From Hepatobacter sp965661165 (GTDB lineage: Bacteria > Pseudomonadota > Alphaproteobacteria > Holosporales > Hepatobacteraceae), in contig CBFICL010000005.1 of assembly GCA_965661165.1 (NCBI GenBank), positions 1 through 44,363 on the forward strand: a stretch of DNA of 44,363 bases, given 5' to 3'. The notes under the pieces are model-generated. The model did no database searches. It saw nothing but the letters and a program-made list of their open reading frames with translations, and was not told the DNA's origin. A program made the position numbers and the translations under genes. This document shows, one piece after another, positions 33,699 through 41,257 of this stretch (positions within the stretch are counted from its first letter, which is position 1; the number at the start of each line of letters is the position of its first letter).

Positions 33699-35330
33699 TT
33701 AGCTTTCCTTGGCTTCACGCCAACGCTTTTGTATACAACGAACCAGTCCACAAAACAATGGATGCGGCGCCAAAGGTGACGATTTAAATTCAGGATGAAA
33801 TTGGCAGGCCACAAAAAAAGGATGATCGTGCCGCTCCACCATTTCTGGCAAATGCCCGCAGGGCGAAAGCCCCGTTGTGAGAAGCCCCACGTTGGCTAAG
33901 GCTTCCCGGTGGCGAACATCCACCTCAAAACGATGCCGATGGCGCTCAGAAATATGATCTTGGCCATAGAGTGCGTGCACCTGTGAGCCCTTAGACAACA
34001 CGCATGGATAAGCCCCCAAACGCATGGTACCGCCCAGCCCATCATGGGTGTGATAAGATTTTTTCTCCCCTTTTTGATCCCAATCGGTGAGTTGCCGAAC
34101 CACCAAGGGGCCTGAAGATGTAAATTCTTCAGAATCGGCCTCTTCCCACCCTAAAAGGTGACGGGCCGCTTCAATCACGGCAAACTGCATACCGGCACAA
34201 ATGCCCAAAAAGGGTGTCTGTGTTTCACGCGCCCACCGAATCATAGATAGGATGCCTTGATGTCCTCGCTCACCAAAGCTTCCAGGCACAAGGACGCCAT
34301 CAATATCATCTATATTCTGAAGAAAGGCATCATCCACCTCGTCAGGGTCAATCCAACGTATGGTTAACTGCGCGCCTTCATGAAGGCCTGCATGCATCAA
34401 CGCCTCTAAAAGCGATCGATAAGCATCTTGCAGATGACCATACTTCGCTACAATGGCCAGTGTGCCCACCGGCTGGCTGTCACGCATACGTGTCTCAAGC
34501 TCTTTCCACACATCAAGGCATGGGGCTGGCGCTTTCAGCTGGAAATAGGTAACCACGGCCTCATCCAATCCCTCTTTGTGATAGGCCAGCGGCACAGAAA
34601 GAAGGTTAGGTTGGTTCTGCGCCATCAACACCCTTGGGATAGGCACATTGGCAAACAAGCCAATTTTATCTACCACCGTTTTGGGCAACGTGCCCTCACA
34701 GCGCAACAACAAAATATCGGGTTGAATCCCTGCACGCTGCAGCTCTTTGACAGAGTGTTGCATGGGTTTGGTCTTGTATTCTCCCGCCGTTGTCATGTAA
34801 GGCACCCACCCCATATGAATACAGCACACGCGATCCGGCGTGGCATATTTCATTTGCCTGACCGCCTCAAGAAAAGGAAGCCCCTCAATGTCACCCACCG
34901 TGCCCCCAATTTCAGCAATCAAGGTCACGTCGGGGTCAAGATGATTGCACATAAAATCTTTGATGGCTTGGGTTACATGAGGAATCACCTGAACGGTGGC
35001 CCCCAGATAATCCCCCCGCCGCTCTGCGCGCAGCACAGACTGATAAATCTGGCCGGTGGTGATATAATCAAACTTCGTTGTGGGCGTCTGAATAAAGCGC
35101 TCATAATGACCAAAGTCAAGATCCGTTTCACACCCATCATCGGTCACAAACACTTCACCGTGCTCATAAGGGCTCATGGTGCCCGGATCGACATTGAGAT
35201 ACGGATCTAATTTACGCAAACGAACAGGTAACCCTCGCGCTTTAAGCAGGGCACCCAACACAGAGGCACCAATCCCCTTGCCCAAAGAGGAAAGAACGCC
35301 ACCTGTTAAAAAAACAAATCGCGGCTGCAT
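33699..35330 (-). CDS. pyrG: CTP synthase
   Basis: Makes CTP from UTP with glutamine. The N-terminal synthetase domain begins RFVFLTGGVLSSLGKG and contains DPYLNVDPGTMSPYEHGEVF. The C-terminal glutaminase domain has the nucleophile Cys in FLGICAGMQFAVIE and the His-Glu pair in ACQFHPEFKSSP. About 543 residues, full length. ATG 35330 is preferred to a TTG two codons upstream. It is followed by kdsA and preceded by secG, twelve bases away; secG-pyrG-kdsA is a conserved alphaproteobacterial order. Confidence 0.97.
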   Translation of the reverse strand: MQPRFVFLTGGVLSSLGKGIGASVLGALLKARGLPVRLRKLDPYLNVDPGTMSPYEHGEVFVTDDGCETDLDFGHYERFIQTPTTKFDYITTGQIYQSVLRAERRGDYLGATVQVIPHVTQAIKDFMCNHLDPDVTLIAEIGGTVGDIEGLPFLEAVRQMKYATPDRVCCIHMGWVPYMTTAGEYKTKPMQHSVKELQRAGIQPDILLLRCEGTLPKTVVDKIGLFANVPIPRVLMAQNQPNLLSVPLAYHKEGLDEAVVTYFQLKAPAPCLDVWKELETRMRDSQPVGTLAIVAKYGHLQDAYRSLLEALMHAGLHEGAQLTIRWIDPDEVDDAFLQNIDDIDGVLVPGSFGERGHQGILSMIRWARETQTPFLGICAGMQFAVIEAARHLLGWEEADSEEFTSSGPLVVRQLTDWDQKGEKKSYHTHDGLGGTMRLGAYPCVLSKGSQVHALYGQDHISERHRHRFEVDVRHREALANVGLLTTGLSPCGHLPEMVERHDHPFFVACQFHPEFKSSPLAPHPLFCGLVRCIQKRWREAKES

Positions 35331-35342
35331 AGACAATCAAAG

Positions 35343-35726
35343 CTAAGATGGTTTTTGATTGGTAGGAGCAGAAGGCATCGATTCCGTCGATGCTTTCTTT
35401 TTTTCTGCGGCAGTTTCCGAAGACGGTGCCTCTTTTTTCTCCAAAACGCTGGACGAAGGTGCCTTTTCAACCACCGAAGCTGTGATGATTTTTGAAGCCT
35501 GCACCTCTTTTTTCGTTAAATACACCAGCCAAAGATTGAGCACAATGAATAACCCCGCAAGAAAGGACGTCAAACGGGTGAGAAGATTGGCTGTGCCGCG
35601 CACCGTCATCATGCCGCCCATGGTGCCGCCGCCAATACCCAGGCCCGATTCACTCTTCTGGAACAAAATCACCACAATCAACAACATGGTGACAAAAAGC
35701 TGACACAAAAGAATAAAAAGACGCAT
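35343..35726 (-). CDS. secG: Preprotein translocase subunit SecG
   Basis: A small membrane component of the Sec translocon. Two membrane helices (about residues 3-22 and 50-70) flank the conserved loop GLGIGGGTMGGMMTVRGTANLLTR (shown as GLGIGGGTMGGMMTVRGTA and NLLTR). The remaining 55 residues form an Ala/Glu/Lys/Ser-rich low-complexity tail, a common alphaproteobacterial extension. The ATG at 35726 has an AGGGG ribosome-binding site. It leads the secG-pyrG-kdsA run. Confidence 0.93.
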   Translation of the reverse strand: MRLFILLCQLFVTMLLIVVILFQKSESGLGIGGGTMGGMMTVRGTANLLTRLTSFLAGLFIVLNLWLVYLTKKEVQASKIITASVVEKAPSSSVLEKKEAPSSETAAEKKKASTESMPSAPTNQKPS

Positions 35727-35787
35727 ATTGGCAAACCCCTATCTGTGACCCCACGTTATCACGTGCATCCCCTCTTGTAAACCAGCT

Positions 35788-36396
35788 TCAGCGCCTTGTT
35801 GCCTCAGGCACAGAGATCACAGCCACCACGTGTTTACGTAAGATCTCCACGGTTTGCGGCTCTTTGATCGACACAGCCAGCAGATCAGTATGATGGTGAT
35901 ATCCACGCAACAAAGTGGTCCATAACGCTTGATGCTCTTCAAGCAGCTTAGGGGATATCTTGTCTTTTTTTGTCATGACAAGGCTAAAAGGTCGCTTCCC
36001 GTGCACAAGCCACGCCACTGTTTTCACATCCCATTTTTGCGGCGGATGACGGGCGTCAATGAGCACAAAAATATGCACAAGACTCTCGCGCGTTTGAAGA
36101 TAGGCAGGCAAAAACTTCTCCCATGCACGCTTAACAGATTTGTCCACGCGGGCATATCCATACCCGGGCAAATCGACACACACAAACACATCGTCCACAC
36201 AAAAGAAATTGGCCTCTGCCGTTTTCCCTGGTGTTTTGGAGACATACGCCATCGAACGGCGCTTCCACAGCGCATTGAGAAGCGAGGATTTTCCCACATT
36301 AGAACGCCCCACAAACGCAACTTCTGGCAACCCCGGAGGCGGGCACTGCGTCAGCGCACGCGCGCCTGTTAAAAATGTTACACGCGAAAAATCCAC
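35788..36396 (-). CDS. ysxC: Ribosome-biogenesis GTPase YsxC/EngB
   Basis: An essential GTPase for 50S subunit assembly. G1 is GRSNVGKSSLL, G2 lies near the TPGKT segment, G3 is DLPGYGYAR and G4 is TKKD. The 202 residues match the family. The start is GTG 36396 with AGAGGG four bases upstream. It is transcribed from the same strand as secG, with a 61-base gap. A terminator lies 90 bases upstream of its start and isolates it from the candidate small RNA. Confidence 0.95.
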   Translation of the reverse strand: MDFSRVTFLTGARALTQCPPPGLPEVAFVGRSNVGKSSLLNALWKRRSMAYVSKTPGKTAEANFFCVDDVFVCVDLPGYGYARVDKSVKRAWEKFLPAYLQTRESLVHIFVLIDARHPPQKWDVKTVAWLVHGKRPFSLVMTKKDKISPKLLEEHQALWTTLLRGYHHHTDLLAVSIKEPQTVEILRKHVVAVISVPEATRR

Positions 36397-36484
36397 AACA
36401 CCCTCTGGAAAAACCCTGTCATCACCACCTTAGTATGGTTGTATCAAAAACCGCGTGCAAAAGAAGGAAAATAGGGAAAAGCCT

Positions 36485-36510
36485 AAAAAAAATCCGGGCA
36501 CAAAGCCCGG
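36485..36510 (-). terminator. Rho-independent terminator of the candidate small RNA
   Basis: On the minus strand a perfect six-pair CCGGGC-TTTGT-GCCCGG stem (36494-36510) is followed by an A residue and eight T residues (36485-36492). On the plus strand there is no T tract, so it works on minus-strand transcripts. It is 89 bases before the ysxC start. Confidence 0.85.
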
Positions 36511-36617
36511 CAGTCTAACAGGGAGGCTTCACGTCTAGGGGACGCAAGGTCGTGAAAACACAACCTTATGGCTCCAAAAAGGAACCAAACCCGAGATAAA
36601 GACAATTGCCCTTACCT
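36485..36617 (-). ncRNA. Candidate four-hairpin small RNA
   Basis: On the minus strand four stem-loops follow each other: GGTTCC-TTTTT-GGAGCC (36570-36586), a nine-pair AAGGTTGTG-TTTT-CACGACCTT (36546-36567), CGTC-CCCTA-GACG (36532-36544), and the terminator stem CCGGGC with GCCCGG. The single-stranded linker between the third and fourth stems contains CCTCCC, an anti-Shine-Dalgarno-like motif found in several alphaproteobacterial small RNAs. A promoter-like pair lies just upstream and the RNA would be about 133 bases. No protein frame spans it. I did not match it to a known family: it lacks the tmRNA, RNase P and SRP signatures. Confidence 0.5.
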
Positions 36618-36624
36618 ATGTTAT

Positions 36625-36653
36625 TTAATATCGAAAAAATCGGCAAAAATCAA
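36625..36653 (-). promoter_or_regulatory. Promoter-like element for the candidate small RNA
   Basis: On the minus strand TTGATT (36648-36653) and TATTAA (36625-36630) are separated by 17 bases, with an AT-rich spacer. A start near 36617 fits the RNA's first hairpin. Confidence 0.4.
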
Positions 36654-37161
36654 GAGGGGATTGTAAAAAAGAACGATCGACCCGTTATACTCATCACCAA
36701 AAAGCTTAGAAAAGGCTTTGATATCAATAGGTTGAGAGAAAAAGGTGACCCCTACATTTTCAAAAAAAACCACCCACCTTCAGCACAATATCGGATCAGA
36801 AAACACATCATCAGAGAAAAGGCCGACACTGGACCTCCAAAAAAAGGGGGGGATAAATCTAGAAGATACATCCATACCGGACATCCAACCACACAGCAAA
36901 CATCTATAGGTGTTGGGGAGCAACCCAAAGCGTAAAAGTTGAACCCGTTTTTCGGTCGACGCTACTTCTTTCACCACAAACATACTCCCCACAAAAGAAG
37001 CGCTGCAAGGTGTTTTGTAGATCCCAGAGAACCTTCTATCCCAAGGCAGCTTGCCTATACAAAAAGAGATGGCGAAACATGAAGTGTCAGGCAACCATGA
37101 TGTTCAAGCTTTAAACGTGTCAAAACACGCTTCTCTACACATGAAAAAGTGGCCCTCACGC
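36654..37161. other. Ambiguous stretch between the small RNA and pntAA
   Basis: About 500 bases with no gene I can support. The plus strand is open from ATG 36618 to 36935 (about 105 codons, Lys-rich). The minus strand is open from 37094 to 36780 and then, after one TGA, continues in the same frame to 36621 with a protein-like sequence (RWVVFFENVGVTFF). These frames overlap each other, have no good ribosome-binding sites and match nothing I know. Runs of seven C and seven T near 36841-36853 could be mutation hot spots. A weak hairpin (CGTGT-CAAA-ACACG) lies near 37114-37127. Confidence 0.3.
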
Positions 37162-38289
37162 TTAACGCTGGGCTTTTCGAGGCAAAGGCATTTCGCTTTC
37201 ACCCGATAGGATGCGCACAGGCCCGATGACGTCTTGATCACCATCCGCTCTGAGGCGACCCTCCCCATCCCAGACAGCTTTCAAAAAGTGAAACACGTTG
37301 CGGGCATAGAAAAAAGAGGCTGACACAGGATGCATGCTGTACAGGTTTTGAGGGCCCACAATGCGAACGCCCTGGTGAACCACTACCTCACCTGGTTTTG
37401 TGAGCTCACAGTTCCCCCCTTGAGACGCTGCGGCGTCCACGATAACAGACCCAGGCGCAAGACGGCTCACAAGATTTTTGGGCATCAAGCACGGCGCTTT
37501 TTTCCCCATGGTCAGGGCTGCGGTAATCACCAGGTCCATGGACCCGACGGCCTCACCCATGGCCTCTTTTTGACGTTTTTGATCTTCCTCAGAAAGAGCT
37601 TTGGCATACCCCCCCTCACTGGACCCGGCACGCTCGCTCAAGGTGATGTCAAGAAAACGACCCCCCAAGCTTTCCACCTGTTCACGGACCTCAGGACGCA
37701 CATCATAGCCCCACACGCGGGCACCCAGCCGAGCCGCCGTGGCCACAGCTTGCAAACCCAACACACCAGCGCCCAACACAAGAACCCGCGCCGGCTTGAT
37801 GGTGCCTGCCGCGGTCATCAACAAAGGCGCCAAACGAGGGAGCGCTGACATCCCTAAAAGAACGGCTGCATAGCCTGCCACTGTGTTTTGAGAGGATAAA
37901 ACATCCATGTTTTGTGCGCGGCTGATACGCGGCAACTTTTCAAGGCAATAGGCCGTCATCTTCTTTTTTTCAAGCAACGCTTTGGATGCAGCGTCAAGGC
38001 CGCCCAACATCCCCACAAGGGATGTACCGTCAGGAAAATGCTTCATTGTTTCTACAGAAGGACAACCCACAGTGACAACAATCTGTCCCCCCTTAAACAA
38101 AGACGGGCCAGAAGAGCGAACCTCTGCCCCTTGTGCCACAAAGGCTTCATCAGTAAAAAAAGCTCCCTCGCCGGCGCCTTTTTCCACCACCACATGAAAA
38201 CCCGCCGCTTTGATCTTTGCCACCATATCGGGCGTGATGGCCACGCGCTTTTCAAGAGGATCAGATTCTTTGGGAACAATTATGTGCAT
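37162..38289 (-). CDS. pntAA: NAD(P) transhydrogenase alpha subunit, part 1 (PntAA)
   Basis: The soluble NAD(H)-binding domain of proton-translocating transhydrogenase. The 375 residues begin MHIIVPKESDPLEKRVAITP. The Rossmann motif is in ARVLVLGAGVLGLQAVATA, preceded by PLLMTAAGTIKP, and the mobile-loop region and SQNTVAGYAAVLL match PntA, not alanine dehydrogenase. In alphaproteobacteria this subunit is separate and is normally followed by pntAB and pntB. Here neither is downstream; the next 750 bases are non-coding or ambiguous. The start has an AAGGAAA ribosome-binding site and is 32 bases after the antiporter gene. Confidence 0.85.
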   Translation of the reverse strand: MHIIVPKESDPLEKRVAITPDMVAKIKAAGFHVVVEKGAGEGAFFTDEAFVAQGAEVRSSGPSLFKGGQIVVTVGCPSVETMKHFPDGTSLVGMLGGLDAASKALLEKKKMTAYCLEKLPRISRAQNMDVLSSQNTVAGYAAVLLGMSALPRLAPLLMTAAGTIKPARVLVLGAGVLGLQAVATAARLGARVWGYDVRPEVREQVESLGGRFLDITLSERAGSSEGGYAKALSEEDQKRQKEAMGEAVGSMDLVITAALTMGKKAPCLMPKNLVSRLAPGSVIVDAAASQGGNCELTKPGEVVVHQGVRIVGPQNLYSMHPVSASFFYARNVFHFLKAVWDGEGRLRADGDQDVIGPVRILSGESEMPLPRKAQR

Positions 38290-38321
38290 AAAAGGGTTTC
38301 CTTACGTTCATCACCACTAGA

Positions 38322-39599
38322 TTAAGGTTTTTTGGGCGTCTTTCTACCCTTTTTTTGATAGGACTGGGGAGAAAAGAGATACTCTGCCCAACCGCCCAGC
38401 AAATGAACATACACATCCAGCGTTTGTTGAAAGGTGGCTTGCGCTCTCAGATGATAGGCACTCATTTTGCCATAAAGCATCACCCACAATGGGCTAATCG
38501 CCAACGAGATCGCCGTGAGTGTGATCAACATCTGCTGCGCAAAGGGAGAAAGAACGCGACTGTCCCAACCAATAGAGATGAGTAAGAAAGAGAACTCCCC
38601 CATTTGTGACAGCATCACCCCCGCCAAAAAGGTTGTGGGCCACGGTTGGCGCAACGCGCGCAACAGACCAAAATTAATAAGCGTTTTGAACACAATAATC
38701 CCCAAAGACAGGGACAAAATCAGCCATAGATTCGCCCAGATGAAGGATATATTGATAAACAGTCCCACAGAGAGAAAGAAGGTCATTACCAACACGCTAT
38801 AGATCGGCATAATCACCTGCAGCATGATGGCCCGCTCTTTCAAATTACCCAAAATGAGCCCTGCCAAAAAAGCACCATAGGCCACAGACAACCCAATAAA
38901 CCCAGAAACCGTGGCAAACCCAAAGCAAAAAGAAAGGCTCACCAACGAAGGCAGCTCAGGTCGCTCTGCTGAAAAGTTTACAAAAAGAGGCACTTTGCGC
39001 GGCCGTGAAAGCCACCACACAAAGGCTGACAAGATGCCCAAGGCCACAAAAATTTTGAGACTCAAGCTCACCCACTGAATACCGTGGTCAAGATCACGCA
39101 AGATAAGAATCATGGGCACAATGGCAAGGTCTTGCGCAATCAACACGCCTAAGGTCAAACGCCCCACATCGGTGTTCAATTCTTGGCTGGCCTCCAACAT
39201 TTTTACCGCCACCGCCGTGCTACTCAGCGCCAAGACAAAGGCCAATAAGAGAGAAAAGCCCAAAGACCACTGCATAAAGGCATGCAAGGTAAACGCAATG
39301 CACAAGCTGATGACAATTTGCCCAAACACCACACTCAACGAAATGCCCATGGTCCTTTTGAAACTTCGCAAATCAAGGCTTAACCCCACCACAAAAAGAA
39401 CCATCAAAATGCCGAAATCTGCGAAAAGCTGAATAATGCTGACGTCTTGAATATAAGCAATGCCTGAGGGTCCTAAAATAACTCCAGCAAGGATATATCC
39501 CAAAATGGCTGGCTGACGAAACCGCTCTAATAAAAGACCACAAAACAAGGCCGCTGTGATAACAAGGGCAATTTCTTGAAGACCTAAGACTGTATGCAT
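38322..39599 (-). CDS. CPA2 cation:proton antiporter (Kef-type membrane domain)
   Basis: About 425 residues with ten to twelve membrane helices. Family motifs are RQPAILGYILAGVILGPSG, ILMVLFVVGLSLDLRSF, and LALSSTAVAVKMLEASQ, typical of KefB/KefC/RosB membrane domains that exchange K+ or Na+ for H+. There is no C-terminal RCK/TrkA-N nucleotide-sensing domain, so it is a short, RCK-less member. ATG 39599 is preceded by GGGGGGAG; two upstream in-frame starts would add non-conserved residues. It is 32 bases upstream of pntAA, so the two are probably one transcript. Confidence 0.82.
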   Translation of the reverse strand: MHTVLGLQEIALVITAALFCGLLLERFRQPAILGYILAGVILGPSGIAYIQDVSIIQLFADFGILMVLFVVGLSLDLRSFKRTMGISLSVVFGQIVISLCIAFTLHAFMQWSLGFSLLLAFVLALSSTAVAVKMLEASQELNTDVGRLTLGVLIAQDLAIVPMILILRDLDHGIQWVSLSLKIFVALGILSAFVWWLSRPRKVPLFVNFSAERPELPSLVSLSFCFGFATVSGFIGLSVAYGAFLAGLILGNLKERAIMLQVIMPIYSVLVMTFFLSVGLFINISFIWANLWLILSLSLGIIVFKTLINFGLLRALRQPWPTTFLAGVMLSQMGEFSFLLISIGWDSRVLSPFAQQMLITLTAISLAISPLWVMLYGKMSAYHLRAQATFQQTLDVYVHLLGGWAEYLFSPQSYQKKGRKTPKKP

Positions 39600-39742
39600 A
39601 CTCCCCCCTTCGCCCTCCATTGTAAGCACAATACACCCATAACAACAAGAAATAACAAAGGATCGTACGTCTTTATAAAGAAAAACCGTCAAGGTTCATG
39701 ATGAAACAAGGATAGATTCGTCACACATAAGCGACAGTCTTC

Positions 39743-39772
39743 TTGACATAAATGCATAAAGAACCGAGTATT
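39743..39772 (+). promoter_or_regulatory. Promoter-like element for tRNA-Met
   Basis: A perfect -35 TTGACA (39743-39748) is followed after 18 bases by AGTATT (39767-39772), a weak -10, 10 bases before the tRNA. The -35 is strong, the -10 uncertain. Confidence 0.4.
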
Positions 39773-39781
39773 TCTGGGAAA

Positions 39782-39858
39782 GGCGGAGTAGCTCAGCTGG
39801 TTAGAGCAGCGGAATCATAATCCGCGTGTCGGGGGTTCGAGTCCCTCCTCCGCTACCA
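39782..39858 (+). tRNA. tRNA-Met (anticodon CAT, elongator type)
   Basis: A full 77-base cloverleaf: acceptor GGCGGAG with CTCCGCT (a G-U pair at the end), D arm GCTCAGCTGGTTAGAGC, anticodon stem GCGGA/TCCGC around loop ATCATAA (CAT at 39816-39818), T arm GGGGGTTCGAGTCCCTC and encoded CCA. The base-paired acceptor end and lack of three G-C pairs in the anticodon stem favour the elongator. efp begins 25 bases later. Confidence 0.95.
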
Positions 39859-39883
39859 TGATCATTCAAGAACGGTGGATAAA

Positions 39884-40450
39884 ATGGTGAAAATAACTGC
39901 AAATGAGCTTAGGCCAGGCAATGTGATTGAACATAAAAATCGTTTTTGGACGATTGTTAAAATGCAACATGTCAAACCTGGCAAAGGTGGAGCCTTTATG
40001 CAGGTTGAGCTCAAAGAGCTTAAAACGGGCACCAAATTGAATGAACGGTTTCGTTCAGATGAACACCTCGAACGTGCCCACACAGAAGAAAGGGCCCACC
40101 AGTTTTTGTATAAAAATGAAAACGCATTGACCTTCATGAACACGCAAACCTATGACCAGCTCGAGCTTTCTGAAGAACTTCTCGGGGATGCGGCACCTTT
40201 TTTACAAGAAAGCATGGAAGTCACCATTTCCTTTTGTGATGACAAAGCCATTTCTATCAACCTCCCCAAAACGGTAACCCTTCAAGTTGTGGAAGCTGAT
40301 CCTTTTGTGAAAGGTCAGACCGCCACATCCTCTTTCAAACCTGCTAAGCTCGCGAATGGATGTAAAATTATGGTGCCACAATATGTGGAGAAAGACACAG
40401 ACGTGATGGTGAACACAGAAGACGGTACCTATGTTGGCCGTGCTAAATAA
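39884..40450 (+). CDS. efp: Elongation factor P
   Basis: Relieves ribosome stalling at polyproline. The 188 residues show the three-domain EF-P layout. The modified lysine position is Lys34 in VKPGKGGAFMQ, the EpmA-type loop. The C-terminal signature CKIMVPQYVEKDTDVMVNTEDGTYVGR is intact (shown here as CKIMVPQYVEKD and TEDGTYVGR). ATG 39884 follows GGTGG; the earlier GTG adds three residues. suhB follows after 15 bases; efp-suhB is a typical alphaproteobacterial pair. Confidence 0.96.
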   Translation: MVKITANELRPGNVIEHKNRFWTIVKMQHVKPGKGGAFMQVELKELKTGTKLNERFRSDEHLERAHTEERAHQFLYKNENALTFMNTQTYDQLELSEELLGDAAPFLQESMEVTISFCDDKAISINLPKTVTLQVVEADPFVKGQTATSSFKPAKLANGCKIMVPQYVEKDTDVMVNTEDGTYVGRAK

Positions 40451-40465
40451 AACCTGAATGAGTGC

Positions 40466-41257
40466 ATGTCCTACCGAACGTTTTACACCCCCTGCCCCTA
40501 TGTGAACATCATGGCCCGTACGGCTTTTTCTGCTGCCAGGGGTCTTTTGAGAGATTTTGGCGAAATCGAAAATTTGCAAGTCTCGGCCAAAGGCGTGAAA
40601 GATTTTGTCTCTGTGGCGGACCGGCGCTCAGAAAAAACCATTTTTAGAGAACTCAAAAAAGCCTATCCTGATTTTGGCTTTATCATGGAGGAACAAGGAA
40701 CAGTTGAGGGCGAAAAACCCATGACCTTTGTGATAGACCCCCTCGATGGTACCCTCAATTTTTTGAACGGCCTTCCTCACTTTGCGATCTCTATTGGTCT
40801 TTTGTTAAACGACACCCCCTTAGCTGGCGTCATTCTTGACCCTGTTCGTGATGAGTTATTTTGGGCTTCAAAGGGCGTGGGGGCCTTTGTCAATAAAAGA
40901 CGTTTGCGCGCAAGCACCACCACCAAACAACGCACACACCTGATAAGCGCCAGCCACATCAGCTTGCCCACCGCCCAAAAAAAATATCTAGAAACGTTTG
41001 CTAACTTTCGCTTATCTGGCTCCACAACATTAGATCTGGCGTATGTTGCCGCCGAACGCTTAGATGGATTTTTAGCCTATAACCTTCCGCTTTGGGATCA
41101 AGCCGCGGCGGCGATCATTATTGAAGAAGCCCGCGGACGCATGCACACCCACCCGTCACAGCTTCGCAAAGGATCTTACACCGTGGCCTGTTCCCCTTCC
41201 CTTGATGAAAAGCTCATGAAGATGATTGTCGAGGTGGATACACATGGTGGTAACTAG
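40466..41257 (+). CDS. suhB: Inositol monophosphatase family protein (SuhB)
   Basis: A Mg-dependent, Li-sensitive phosphatase of 263 residues. Metal-binding motifs are FVIDPLDGTLNFLNG, MEEQG (a Glu ligand) and the C-terminal WDQAAAAIIIEEARG. KGVKDFVSVADRRSE precedes them. In alphaproteobacteria the protein clusters with efp and may also act in rRNA antitermination as in E. coli; that is established only for E. coli. The start follows efp by 15 bases and the end overlaps glmM by 14. Confidence 0.93.
   Translation: MSYRTFYTPCPYVNIMARTAFSAARGLLRDFGEIENLQVSAKGVKDFVSVADRRSEKTIFRELKKAYPDFGFIMEEQGTVEGEKPMTFVIDPLDGTLNFLNGLPHFAISIGLLLNDTPLAGVILDPVRDELFWASKGVGAFVNKRRLRASTTTKQRTHLISASHISLPTAQKKYLETFANFRLSGSTTLDLAYVAAERLDGFLAYNLPLWDQAAAAIIIEEARGRMHTHPSQLRKGSYTVACSPSLDEKLMKMIVEVDTHGGN

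Noticed and set aside
36485..36617. 6S RNA, tmRNA or RNase P RNA for the structured RNA
   Set aside because: 6S needs one long hairpin with a central bubble; here there are four separate short stems. The tmRNA and RNase P conserved motifs are missing.
37162..38289. Alanine dehydrogenase as an alternative for the PntAA call
   Set aside because: The MTAAGTIKPARVLVLGAGVLGLQ pattern (read as MTAAGTIKPA then RVLVLGAGVLGLQ) and the length match PntAA better than Ald.
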